From: Actinomycetales bacterium
Lineage (GTDB): Bacteria; Actinomycetota; Actinomycetes; S36-B12
Reading direction: 5' to 3'
Length of the DNA: 13,651 bases
Assembly: GCA_017849335.1 (NCBI GenBank)
Contig: JAFIHP010000069.1
Coordinates: 1-13,651, forward strand
Both the position numbers and the translations under genes were made by a program. This document shows, one piece after another, positions 1 through 7,360 of the stretch. Each line of letters opens with the position of its first letter. Position 1 is the first letter of the stretch. A model generated the notes under the pieces. That model was not told the DNA's origin. It searched no databases and saw only the letters and a list, made by a program, of their open reading frames with translations.

Positions 1-66
1 CCGGCCTCATGGTGTCGGGGAGTTCGTACCCCGCGTACCGCGGACCGAATCGACTCGCAGCCTTCG

Positions 67-1005
67 TCAGGCCGAGCGCCGACTCGTCTTCTTCGCGGGC
101 GCCTTCTTCGCCACGGACTTCTTCGCGGGCGCCTTTTTCGCCGCAGTTGCCCTCTTCTTCGCCGGCGCTCCGTTCGACGAGGCTGACCGACGAGCGCCCG
201 TCGAGGAGCCCGCGGCCCCGCCGCCATCGCGGCATCGCGCGACCGACTCGCGCAGGGCCTCCATCAGGTCGAGGACGACACCGCCACCGTCGGTCGAGGC
301 GGGATCGGGAGCGGGCACCGTCGTCGCGCCACCCGCCGCCTTGGCGTCGATCACCGCGACGAGGGCCTCTCGGTACTCGTCGCGATACGCACGGGGGTCG
401 AAGTCGCCCGAGAGGCTCTCGACCAGCGACTCGGCCATGGCGATCTCCTGCGTACGCACGTCGGTCGCCCCCGCGAGCACCGGGAAGTCGGCCGCGCGGA
501 CCTCGTCGGGCCACAGCAGCGTCTGCAGCACCAGCACGTCGTCCCGGACCCGCAGCGCTGCCAGCTGACTCTTGGTCCGCAGGACCACGCGGACCAGTGC
601 CGTGCGATCCGTCCGCTGCAGGGCCTCGCGCAGCAAGACGTACGGCTTGAGCCCCCGGGGTTCCGGCTCCAGGTAGTAGCTGCGATCGAAGAGCACGGGG
701 TCGACCTGATCGGCGGGGACGAACTCCACGACCTCGATCTCGTCCTTCCCCGCGACCGGAAGGCCTTCGAAGTCCGCCTGGCTCATGACGACCATCTCGC
801 CGCCGCCCACGTCGAACGCCGACGAGATCTCGGAGAGCTCCAGCTTCTCGCCGTCGATCGAGCACGTGCGAACCATCTTCACGCGCCCGCCGTCGGCGGT
901 GTGCACCTGATGGAAGTGGACGTCGTGGTCCTCGGTCGCCGCGTAGAGCTTGACCGGGACACTGACCAGCCCGAAGGCCACCACGCCGGACCACATGGCA
1001 CGCAT
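67..1005 (-). CDS. ku: Non-homologous end-joining protein Ku
   Basis: Bacterial Ku forms a homodimeric ring that binds DNA double-strand ends and recruits LigD for end joining in the cytoplasm/nucleoid. The N-terminus (MRAMWSGVVAFGLVSVPVKLY) is the family signature, and the Ku beta-barrel core spans roughly residues 1-255. The C-terminus, about residues 275-312, is a low-complexity Lys/Ala/Pro tail (KKAPAKK units). In actinobacterial Ku such tails bind DNA. At 312 aa the length is normal for the tailed form. The ATG at 1005 is preceded by AAGGGA at about 7 nt, which supports this start. No LigD is visible; if it is linked it would lie left of position 1. A hyphenated inverted repeat sits 30-73 bp upstream of the start. 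The family call is very secure. Confidence 0.97.
   Translation of the reverse strand: MRAMWSGVVAFGLVSVPVKLYAATEDHDVHFHQVHTADGGRVKMVRTCSIDGEKLELSEISSAFDVGGGEMVVMSQADFEGLPVAGKDEIEVVEFVPADQVDPVLFDRSYYLEPEPRGLKPYVLLREALQRTDRTALVRVVLRTKSQLAALRVRDDVLVLQTLLWPDEVRAADFPVLAGATDVRTQEIAMAESLVESLSGDFDPRAYRDEYREALVAVIDAKAAGGATTVPAPDPASTDGGGVVLDLMEALRESVARCRDGGGAAGSSTGARRSASSNGAPAKKRATAAKKAPAKKSVAKKAPAKKTSRRSA
88..147 (-). repeat. 30-bp tandem repeat encoding the Lys-rich Ku tail
   Basis: A near-perfect 30-bp unit (core cttcttcgcgggcgcctt on the plus strand) occurs twice, with a register shift from 91 to 121. Each unit encodes ten residues containing KKAPAKK. The repeat keeps frame, so copy-number change would lengthen or shorten the DNA-binding tail without disrupting the protein. 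Confidence 0.8.
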
Positions 1006-1034
1006 CGCTCATCCCTTCAGTACGCGACTCGACT

Positions 1035-1078
1035 GTCCGTGTTCCCGTTTCGGCGCGGCTGACACGGGGAACACAGAC
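1035..1078. promoter_or_regulatory. Hyphenated inverted repeat upstream of ku
   Basis: The arm at 1035-1046 (GTCCGTGTTCCC) pairs with 1067-1078 (GGGAACACAGAC) at 11 of 12 positions, with an unbroken 8-bp core (GTGTTCCC/GGGAACAC) and about 20 nt between the arms. It lies between the ku start at 1005 and a doubtful ORF at 1082. It could be a paired operator controlling ku or an RNA hairpin. There is no T-tract to suggest an intrinsic terminator. The structure is seen directly; the function is inferred. Confidence 0.45.
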
Positions 1079-1081
1079 CCT

Positions 1082-1294
1082 ATGGACACCAGTGCGTTTC
1101 GACTTCCGTGGGCGCCGATCGCGGATGACGAGGACGACCCGCTGGCCGGCGTGTGGCTGAACGAGTTCTGCGCCCATCGGCGATCCCTGGACGCGATGCG
1201 TCCCCGCCGGACCGACTGCTCATGCCAGTCGATCCGAGCTTCGTCCGTAACGTCGCTTCAGACGTTCGATCGGGTCGGTCGCACGGGTCTGTGA
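1082..1294 (+). CDS. Doubtful small ORF, 70 aa, hypothetical
   Basis: An ATG at 1082 opens a 70-codon frame beginning MDTSAFRLPWAPIADDEDD. The first 40 residues are acidic and protein-like. The last 30 are Ser/Arg-rich and overlap the 3' end of the minus-strand gene at 1220-1549, where that gene's coding dictates the sequence. There is no good ribosome-binding site (GGGGAA is about 11 nt upstream), and I recognise no family. It could be a real small protein, the truncated 5' end of a lost gene, or chance. I list it because it starts immediately after the inverted repeat and otherwise nothing explains positions 1082-1219. Confidence 0.25.
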   Translation: MDTSAFRLPWAPIADDEDDPLAGVWLNEFCAHRRSLDAMRPRRTDCSCQSIRASSVTSLQTFDRVGRTGL

Positions 1295-1549
1295 CGCCGA
1301 TCCCCACACGAACAGCATGGCGTACTGGACGTAGTAGGCGATCGCGTTCCACACGCCGATGAGTCCGGTGCGCGGGGTCGGACCCTGGCTGTCGTCGGGC
1401 CCGTAGACGGGAACCAGTTCCGGATGCTGGCGCGCGGTCTCGTCGAGCGCGGCGTGCTCGGAGTACAGGGCCGGACGCGCCTCGCGTTCCTCCGTCGGCG
1501 TCCCGAACTCCTCGAGTTCGTCCGGTCGGCCTTGGTCGTCCGTGGGCAT
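1220..1549 (-). CDS. Small single-TM protein, hypothetical
   Basis: This is a 109-aa protein of unrecognised family. The first 65 residues are hydrophilic and acidic. One hydrophobic stretch (GLIGVWNAIAYYVQYAMLF, around residues 66-85) is followed by a basic tail (DPIERLKRRYGR). This is consistent with a single-pass membrane protein with a long charged N-terminal region. The ATG at 1549 is chosen over an in-frame GTG at 1558 because GGAGG lies about 9 nt before the ATG, and the GTG overlaps that motif region. It is 97 bp downstream of the AI-2E-family gene on the same strand, with a 20-bp tandem repeat in the gap. It may share that transcript or have its own promoter. Function unknown. Confidence 0.6.
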   Translation of the reverse strand: MPTDDQGRPDELEEFGTPTEEREARPALYSEHAALDETARQHPELVPVYGPDDSQGPTPRTGLIGVWNAIAYYVQYAMLFVWGSASQTRATDPIERLKRRYGRSSDRLA

Positions 1550-1562
1550 CTCGCGCACCCTC

Positions 1563-1602
1563 CGTCAGTAGCAGGGGGCTTGCGTCAGTAGCAGGGGACT
1601 TG
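1563..1602. repeat. Two abutting copies of a 20-bp repeat
   Basis: Copy 1 (1563-1582) and copy 2 (1583-1602) are CGTCAGTAGCAGGGGRCTTG, differing only at R (G in copy 1, A in copy 2), with no spacer. They lie just upstream of the ribosome-binding site of the small membrane-protein gene starting at 1549, in its leader. They could be a duplicated operator, part of an untranslated leader, or a replication-slippage duplication. Too few copies and no spacers, so not CRISPR. Confidence 0.85.
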
Positions 1603-1646
1603 CCGTCCTGGTACCCACGCTCAGCCCGCCGAATCCTCGGTCGCGG

Positions 1647-2886
1647 TCAGCCGGCGCGGCGCTCCACGATGGGATGCAGGGCATACCGATGGCCGTAGGC
1701 CTCGATGACGGCGATAACGATGGCCACGATCGGGATCCCGATGACCGCCCCGATGGGACCGAACAGGGCGGCACCGACGAAGACGGCCGCCAGGGCGATC
1801 CCGGAGTTGATGTCCATCGTCTTGGTGGAGATGCGGGGCGTGAGGATGTAGTTCTCCACCTGCTGATACGCCGTCGCGAACACGGCGATCCACAGGATGT
1901 CCCAGGGATCGGTGAACGCCGCGAACAACGCGGGAAGAGCGACGCCGATGTAGGTGCCGACGGTCGGGATGAACTGGCTGACCAGGCCCGCGAACAGACC
2001 CATCGGCAGCCAGAACGGCACGTCGATCAGGTAGAAGAGGCCGATGTGGAACAGCGCGGAGATGGCCGCGAGGGCGAGTTTCGACAGCAGGAATCCGCCG
2101 GCCTTGGACACGGAGATGTCCCACACGCGGATGAACGTCACCTGTCGGGCGGGAGGAAGCCATGACGCCACGAAGCGCATGATCTGGGGTGCGGAGGCTG
2201 AGAGGTAGATCGCGAAGACCACCACGGTCACCAGGTCGAACACGATGCCCGCGACGGATACGGCCAATCCCAGCAGGCCTCCGAGAAGCCCGCCCGCGAG
2301 CCCACCGGCGACGCCCGTGACCTGGTCCGGCGTGATGTTCAACGTGGCCGTCAGGGCGGTCGGATCGATGGCGGTTCCGAACGTCTCGTTGACCCAGCCG
2401 ACAGCCTCGTCGACCAGGTTCGGGAGAGCCGTCACGAGCTCGGCCACCTGGGAGGCCAGAACGCCGCCGAACAGGGCGGATGCACCCCAGTACCGCCAAC
2501 GCGCCCGAGACGGCGACGACGGCAGTCGCCGCTCCCCTTCTGAATCCGTGATCACACAGCCACCGGACGACCGGCTCGAACGAGACGGCGATCAGCCAGG
2601 CGAGCAGGATGTTGAACGCGAAATGCGCGACAGCACCCCAGGCCCATACGATCGCCAGCAGAGCCAGCACGGCCGCGACCCCCATGACGAGGGCCCAACG
2701 GAGGCTTCGTCGGTCCAGGGCCACCGTGACCACGGCCCGCTCGCTCGACTCGGGATCCGCGCCCTCTACCGGGTCGATGTCGGTCCCGTCTGCCTCGCGC
2801 GATGCAGACGGGACCGGACGCTCGCGCCGTCGCAAGGGGTTCATCCAGCTCACGCGGCGGGCCTCGACCACGGGCTTGTATGTCAT
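1647..2886 (-). pseudogene. AI-2E family transporter (PerM/YdbI-like), frameshifted
   Basis: This family comprises polytopic membrane proteins with about eight TM helices. Members are annotated as autoinducer-2 exporters or, in some bacteria, Na+/H+ antiporters; the substrate here is unknown. The 5' part (from the ATG at 2886, with AGGA about 6 nt upstream) encodes an acidic N-terminal tail and the first TM helices (WALVMGVAAVLALLAIVWAW, then FNILLAWLIAVSFEPVVRWL). The 3' part, in another frame, encodes the rest: GGLAGGLLGGLLGLAVSVAG, then FIPTVGTYIGVALPALF and TKTMDINSGIALAAVFVGAA, which are typical of the family. The frames join if one base is dropped from the C4 run at 2485-2488, giving GALAVLG-ASALFGG across the junction and a 412-aa protein of normal length. 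It is either a recent inactivating mutation or a homopolymer sequencing error. The family call is secure. Confidence 0.88.
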
Positions 2887-3030
2887 GGCGATCCTGACGA
2901 GAGGTCCGGCGGTCGCCGGCGTGCATCGGCCCCTCGGAAGCGCCAGGAAGCCCTGTACCCCCTCGTGCCGTGCCTAGCCCTGGACCGTCCCGTCCGCCCC
3001 GCGCGATGCATCGGTTCAGCTCGGCAGCCT

Positions 3031-3042
3031 CCGGGTACCCGG
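3031..3042. promoter_or_regulatory. 12-bp perfect palindrome before catalase start
   Basis: CCGGGTACCCGG is a perfect palindrome ending 5 bp before the katE start codon and overlapping its only Shine-Dalgarno-like bases (GGGAG, 3041-3045). It could be an operator or an RNA stem hiding the ribosome-binding site. GC-rich palindromes of this length do arise by chance in such DNA. Confidence 0.25.
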
Positions 3043-3047
3043 GAGCC

Positions 3048-5099
3048 ATGACGCCGCCTTCGCACGACGCCCCGACCGCCGATCCCGTCGCAGGTGCCAC
3101 TACCGACCCGGCCACCGGCGCCGAGGTCCTGACGACGTCACAGGGCACGCCGCTCGCCGACACCGAGCACTCCGTGAAAGCCGGTCGCCGGGGACCGACC
3201 GTTCTCGCGGACCACCACCTCCGCGAGAAGATCATGCACTTCGACCACGAGCGCATTCCCGAGCGTGCCGTGCACGCGCGTGGAGCCGCAGCGCACGGCA
3301 CGTTCGTGGCGAACGGCGCGGCGTCGGCGTTCTGCCGTGCGGCATTCCTGGAGGACGGGGCGACGACGCCGGTGTTCGTCCGGTTCTCCACGGTCGTCGG
3401 CTCCCGCGGGTCGGCCGACACGGCCCGCGACACCCGCGGATTCGCCGTGAAGTTCTACACGACGGAGGGCACGTTCGACCTCGTCGGAAACAACATCCCC
3501 GTGTTCTTCATCCAGGACGGCATCAAGTTCCCCGACCTCATCCACGCGGCCAAGCCTCAGCCCGATGTCGAGATCCCGCAGGCCCAGTCGGCCCATGACA
3601 CCTTCTGGGACTTCGTGTCCCTGCACACGCAAGCCACCCATCACGTCCTGTGGGTCATGAGCGACCGGGGGATCCCTCGCTCCTACCGCATGATGGAAGG
3701 GTTCGGCGTCCACACGTTCCGGCTGAGCGACTCGGCGGGACACACCGTTCTCGTGAAGTTCCACTGGAAGCCCGCGGCCGGCGTCCACTCACAGGTATGG
3801 GAGGAGGCTCAGCTCACCGCGGGCTTCGACCCCGACTACCACCGTCGAGACCTGGCGGACGCCATTCGATCGGGCGCGTTCCCGTCCTGGGATCTGGGGG
3901 TCCAGGTGCTGCCTGACGAAGGGGACGAGACCTACCAGGGCATCGACCTCCTCGACCCGACGAAGTTGGTCCCCGAGGAACTCGCCCCGGTCACCGTCAT
4001 CGGCACCCTGACTCTCGACCGCAACCCGGCGAACTACTTCGCGGAGACCGAGCAGGTCGCCTTCCATCCGGGCCACCTCGTGCCTGGCATCGAGCCCACG
4101 AACGACCCGCTGCTCGCTGCCCGCCTGTTCTCGTACCTGGACACGCAGATCTCCCGTCTGGGCGGGCCGAACTTCGGCCAGCTGCCCATCAACCAGCCGC
4201 ACGCACCGGTCGATGACAACCTTCGCGACGGCATGCACCAGACGGTCGTCCACGAGGGCATCGGACCGTACTTCCCCAACTCGACCCAGGGCGGGTGTCC
4301 CTTCCTCGCCGACCCGAGCGTCGCGTTCGTCGAGTCCCCCGTCCCGGTGTCGGGCGTGACCGAGCGCGCGCTCCCGGTCTCGTTCGACGACCACTTCACG
4401 CAGGCGGCGTTGTTCTACCGGAGCCTCTCGCCGCTGGAGCAGCAGCACCTGATCGACGCGATCTCGTTCGAACTCGGCAAGTGCGAGATCCTCGCCGTCC
4501 GCGAACGCGAGGTCGCGGTCCTCGCCCAGGTCGACACCGACCTGGCCGAGGCGGTCGCACTGGCACTCGGCCTGGATGCGCCTGACGCGGACCCGGTCCC
4601 CGAGGTCGCCGTGTCCCCCGCACTCAGCCAGATCCGGCACGAGCAGTACCCCGTGGACGGCCGGGTGCTCGGCATCGTGCTCGCCGAGACCGTCGCCGTC
4701 TCGGACATCGGCACGTCGATGGAGCGTGCGCTCGCCGCCGGGCTGGCGGTCCGGGTCGTGGCGCCGACGGGTGCGGCGGTCGAGATCGCCGGAGTGCCAA
4801 CGGCTCCCGACCGCACCTACGCCACCGCGCGGTCGATCGAGTTCGATGCGATCGTGCTCGTCGCCGGGCCCGAGCCGGACCTGGATCCGCGCGTGGTCAC
4901 GATGATCGATGAGGCCTACCGCCACGGGAAGGCGCTCGCGTTCGTCGGCGGGGTCGCCGCCGCCGATGCCGGCGTGGTCGAGGACGCGGGCGCGGTCACG
5001 GCGGATTCGTCGTCCGAGGCCCTCCACGTCGTCATTGCAGCGCTGGGCGAGCACCGCGTGTGGGCACGCCTGGAGGCCCTGTCGCAGCCGGCGGCCTGA
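3048..5099 (+). CDS. katE: Large-subunit (clade II) haem catalase
   Basis: Monofunctional catalase, converting 2 H2O2 to O2 and water in the cytoplasm. The start is the ATG at 3048 (683 aa). A longer in-frame reading from upstream has no family sequence and no ribosome-binding site. Residues 1-40 are a variable N-arm. The active-site His76 lies in FDHERIPERAVHARG. The distal Asn is in VGNNIPVFF (residues 148-149), and the proximal haem ligand Tyr363 is in RLFSYLDTQ, so all key residues are present. From about residue 536 a Rossmann-like class-I-glutaminase/DJ-1-type domain begins (DGRVLGIVLAETVAVSDIGT), which is diagnostic of the HPII/KatE large-subunit clade. The gene is divergent from the AI-2E-family gene (161-bp gap) and ends 10 bp from the convergent methyltransferase gene. 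The role is probably stationary-phase or peroxide defence. Confidence 0.97.
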   Translation: MTPPSHDAPTADPVAGATTDPATGAEVLTTSQGTPLADTEHSVKAGRRGPTVLADHHLREKIMHFDHERIPERAVHARGAAAHGTFVANGAASAFCRAAFLEDGATTPVFVRFSTVVGSRGSADTARDTRGFAVKFYTTEGTFDLVGNNIPVFFIQDGIKFPDLIHAAKPQPDVEIPQAQSAHDTFWDFVSLHTQATHHVLWVMSDRGIPRSYRMMEGFGVHTFRLSDSAGHTVLVKFHWKPAAGVHSQVWEEAQLTAGFDPDYHRRDLADAIRSGAFPSWDLGVQVLPDEGDETYQGIDLLDPTKLVPEELAPVTVIGTLTLDRNPANYFAETEQVAFHPGHLVPGIEPTNDPLLAARLFSYLDTQISRLGGPNFGQLPINQPHAPVDDNLRDGMHQTVVHEGIGPYFPNSTQGGCPFLADPSVAFVESPVPVSGVTERALPVSFDDHFTQAALFYRSLSPLEQQHLIDAISFELGKCEILAVREREVAVLAQVDTDLAEAVALALGLDAPDADPVPEVAVSPALSQIRHEQYPVDGRVLGIVLAETVAVSDIGTSMERALAAGLAVRVVAPTGAAVEIAGVPTAPDRTYATARSIEFDAIVLVAGPEPDLDPRVVTMIDEAYRHGKALAFVGGVAAADAGVVEDAGAVTADSSSEALHVVIAALGEHRVWARLEALSQPAA

Positions 5100-5109
5100 C
5101 GCTCGAGGC

Positions 5110-5796
5110 TCAGGGGACCTGGAGCTCGAGGAACAGGAAGCAGAGGAAGGACCGTCCGTCCTCGGTCGGCAGGAGGTCGGCGGGGGTGTCCCCGGCCGGC
5201 GGCGGCTCGGTGACCTGCGCGATCCGGAACCCGGCCTCGATGAACGCGTTGAGGACGTCCTGCAGGGGTCGGTGCCAGTAGGTCATCCGCGCTGGCCGAC
5301 CGCCGAAGACGTAGTCCTCCGTGTACTGCGTGAGGGCGAAGTAGTCGGCATCGGGGTAGACGACCGCGTACACCACGGGGTGGATGACCGACACGAGCAG
5401 CCGCCCATCCGGGGCGAGGACCCGGCGGACCTCGGCCAGAGCGGCGGACCAGTCCTCGACGTAGTGCAACGACAACGACGCCACGACGAGGTCGAAGGCA
5501 GCGTCGGGGTAGGGCAGCGGGGCCGCGAGGTCGGCAACGCGCAGGTCGATGTCGTCGCCGAGTCGTTCGGCGGCAAGGGCGAGCATGGCCGCGCTCTGGT
5601 CGAACCCCGACACCACCGCCCCGCGCGTCCGCAATGCCTCGGCCACCTTGCCGGCACCGCAACCGGCATCGAGGACCCGGAGGCCGTCGACGTCACCCGC
5701 TAGGCGGAGGATCTCAGGCTGGTTGTAGTAGGCGTTGAACGGGCTCTGGTCGTTATGCGCGGAGTAGGCCTCGGCGAAGTCGTCGTACTCAGCCAT
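5110..5796 (-). CDS. Class I SAM-dependent methyltransferase
   Basis: A 228-aa Rossmann-fold methyltransferase (Methyltransf_11/25 type) of unknown substrate. Motif I (VLDAGCGAG, residues 41-49) binds SAM, and D66 in GFDQS is the acidic ribose contact. ADLAAPLPYPDAAFDLV (88-104) and the VLAPDGRLLVSV segment are the usual later motifs. The ATG at 5796 is chosen because AAAGGA lies about 7 nt upstream. An in-frame extension to 5961 would run through the MarR gene and has no conserved sequence. It is 44 bp downstream of the MarR-family gene on the same strand, so probably co-transcribed with it. The last residues abut the catalase stop tail to tail. Small-molecule methylation (for example a xenobiotic or quinone) would fit a MarR partner, but that is inference. 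Confidence 0.9.
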   Translation of the reverse strand: MAEYDDFAEAYSAHNDQSPFNAYYNQPEILRLAGDVDGLRVLDAGCGAGKVAEALRTRGAVVSGFDQSAAMLALAAERLGDDIDLRVADLAAPLPYPDAAFDLVVASLSLHYVEDWSAALAEVRRVLAPDGRLLVSVIHPVVYAVVYPDADYFALTQYTEDYVFGGRPARMTYWHRPLQDVLNAFIEAGFRIAQVTEPPPAGDTPADLLPTEDGRSFLCFLFLELQVP

Positions 5797-5840
5797 CGGC
5801 GTCCTTTCGTTCTGGCGAGCCATGGCGGTCCCGCCGATCC

Positions 5841-6284
5841 TCACTCGGTTTCCGTACCTGCATCGCCGAGTCGCTGCAGGAACCCGCGCAGCGTCGTGAG
5901 CTCCCGCGCGGTGAGCGGCCGCAACAGCTCGTCGGCGGCCCGCTCGTACGCGGCCGTCCACTGGTGGGCGAGGGCGGCCCCGTCCTCGGTCACCCGGAGG
6001 AGGACGGCCCGCCGGTCGTCGGCGCTGGCGTGGCGTTCAACCAGCCCGTCGCGGACGAGCGCGTCGACCAACGTCGACGCCGTTCCCTGTGCGATGCCGA
6101 CGGTCGACGCGAGTTCCGTGAGCCGTATGGGCTGCGATCGGGCGATCTCCGCCACCAGCCGCGATCTCGGCGTCGAGACGCCGTACTCACCCAGTCGCTC
6201 GTCGAACCGACGCACGAGGACCTTGGCGGTCCGGCTGAACTCATCGGCGACCTCGGCCGCAATGGGCCTCGTCGACTGTGGCAC
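5841..6284 (-). CDS. MarR-family transcriptional regulator
   Basis: A 147-aa winged-helix dimeric regulator. The helix-turn-helix is about residues 52-80 (IRLTELASTVGIAQGTASTL). The wing carries the family-typical DDRRAVLLRVT (89-99), and dimerisation helices lie at both ends. The GTG at 6284 is the start because a perfect AAGGAGGT lies 7 nt upstream. The in-frame ATG at 6314 would put that motif inside the gene. It is divergent from the truncated epimerase gene across 81 bp holding a palindrome, and is followed 44 bp later by a methyltransferase gene. It probably represses itself and one or both neighbours, with a small aromatic or oxidative signal as ligand; the ligand is unknown. Confidence 0.93.
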   Translation of the reverse strand: MPQSTRPIAAEVADEFSRTAKVLVRRFDERLGEYGVSTPRSRLVAEIARSQPIRLTELASTVGIAQGTASTLVDALVRDGLVERHASADDRRAVLLRVTEDGAALAHQWTAAYERAADELLRPLTARELTTLRGFLQRLGDAGTETE

Positions 6285-6329
6285 CGCTCGACCTCCTTCT
6301 TGACCGTCGGACATGGATCAGGTTACATA

Positions 6330-6349
6330 GACGTCAATACATTGATATC
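6330..6349. promoter_or_regulatory. Candidate MarR operator in divergent promoter
   Basis: The 20 bp at 6330-6349 (GACGTCAATACATTGATATC) match their reverse complement at 14 positions, with a core TCAAT-AC-ATTGA at 6334-6345. The segment is clearly AT-richer than its surroundings and lies between the MarR start (6284) and the epimerase start (6366). MarR proteins typically bind 16-20-bp imperfect palindromes in exactly this position. The palindrome is seen; the binding is inferred. Confidence 0.55.
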
Positions 6350-6365
6350 GAACTATTAGGGGTAG

Positions 6366-7157
6366 ATGAAAATGAGGGTCTTCGTCACCGGTGGCAGCGG
6401 GTTCGTCGGGGGCGCGCTCGTGCGCCGCCTCGTGACCGACGGGCACGAGGTCGTGGGCCTGGCCAGGTCCGACGTGAGCACTCAGAGGCTCCGAGCAGCC
6501 GGCGCAGTCCCCGTCGCCGGCGACCTCACGGAGCCCGAGCGAAGTGGACCCGACGCGACCGCACCGACCTGGCTGTCCGCACTGCAGCATGTCGACGCCG
6601 TCGTGCACGTCGCCGCCCACATGGAGTTCTGGGGACCGGACTCCCTGTTCGAGCGAGCGAACCTCGTGCCGACCGTCGCCCTGCACGCCGCGAGTGTCGA
6701 CGCCGGAGTGCGCCGCTTCGTGCTCGTCAGCGCCGCGTCGGTGTCCACCGGATCGCAGCGCCGTCCGGTGGTCGACGAGTCGATGCCGGACGGCCGGCCC
6801 AACACCGCCTACAGCCGGGTCAAGCTCGCCACCGAGCACACGGTGCTCGCGGCAGAGAGCGGGAACACCGAGCTGGTGGTGCTCCGGCCGCCGTTCATCT
6901 GGGGTCGTGGCATGACGACGATCGACGCGATCGCCGCCGCCGCCGAGTCCGGACGGTTCGCCTGGATCGACGACGGCAGGCACATCGTCGACGTGACTGG
7001 CCGGCCAGTTCCTGGTCACCGCAGGCGACAACCCCGAACGCATCACCTCCGAAGCCGCGTTCGCCAAGCTCTGCGGCGCCGCACCGCAACCCGCCAGCAG
7101 CGGCCGAACCAGCGGGCGGCATCGCTTGAGCAGAGGCGGCGACCGGGCCGCGAATAG
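6366..7157 (+). pseudogene. NAD(P)-dependent epimerase/dehydratase, 3' truncated
   Basis: Extended SDR protein. The ATG at 6366 follows GGGG within a few bases. The N-terminal Rossmann glycine motif TGGSGFVG (residues 8-15) binds NAD(P). The catalytic Tyr149 and Lys153 lie in YSRVK, and the LRPPFIWGRG segment matches the family. The similarity stops at about residue 211 (HIVDVT), where a full-length member would continue for roughly another 110 residues of substrate-binding domain. The remaining 52 codons are an Arg/Pro/Gln-rich out-of-frame reading of IS110 transposase DNA, ending at TAG 7155-7157. The cofactor domain is complete but the substrate domain is missing, so the product is almost certainly inactive. 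It is divergent from the MarR gene, which may have controlled it. Confidence 0.88.
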
Positions 7158-7360
7158 TGCGCTCTATATCGCCGTCATCGTCCGCATGCGTCACCACGAA
7201 CCAACCAGGGCCTACGTCGAACGGCGCACCGCCGAGGGACTCAGCAAGCGGGAGATCATTCGCTGCCTCAAGCGCTACCTCGTCCGAGAGGTATACGCGA
7301 ACCTGCCGCGGCAAGAACAACCGCTGCCAGCACAGGCCGCTTGACGAACATAGGAGCATC
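6997..7360 (+). mobile_element. IS110-family transposase 3' fragment
   Basis: The frame 6997-7344 encodes the C-terminal part of an IS110/IS116/IS902-type transposase. It contains LVTAGDNPERITSEAAFAKL, then CGAAPQPASSG, HRLSRGGDRAANSAL, RAYVERRTAEGLSKREIIRC and LKRYLVREVY. The SRGGD.AANSAL segment lies in the C-terminal transposase_20 domain, which carries the catalytic Ser in this family. The N-terminal RuvC-like DEDD domain is absent. The frame has a TGA at 6994-6996 and no start, so it cannot be expressed as a transposase. The left boundary is fixed to within a few bases by the end of epimerase similarity. The right boundary (about 7360) is where IS481-like sequence begins. Confidence 0.88.

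Noticed and set aside
1..66. Possible ligD start (minus-strand ATG at 8-10) after ku
   Set aside because: Only ten bases of coding would be inside the window and there is no ribosome-binding site, so it cannot be supported.
9..650. Long plus-strand open frame of 213 codons across the start of the window
   Set aside because: Antisense to ku. Its Arg/Ser/Pro-rich composition is the typical shadow of a high-GC coding strand.
1563..1602. Possible mini CRISPR array
   Set aside because: Only two 20-bp units, directly abutting with no spacers, and no cas genes nearby.
2485..2488. Programmed +1 frameshift in the AI-2E gene
   Set aside because: No slippery heptamer, stimulatory structure or stop codon at the junction. 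A one-base indel in a homopolymer explains it better.
3789..5054. 421-codon minus-strand open frame
   Set aside because: Entirely antisense to katE, whose catalytic and haem-ligand motifs are clear. The reading is charged, repetitive and domain-free.
5797..5961. N-terminal extension of the methyltransferase frame
   Set aside because: It would overlap the MarR gene and reads as Arg/Ala-rich non-conserved sequence. The ATG at 5796 has AAAGGA upstream.
7126..7344. Independent 72-aa protein starting at a TTG
   Set aside because: It is simply the C-terminal end of the IS110 transposase fragment, in frame with the sequence from 6997, and not a separate gene.
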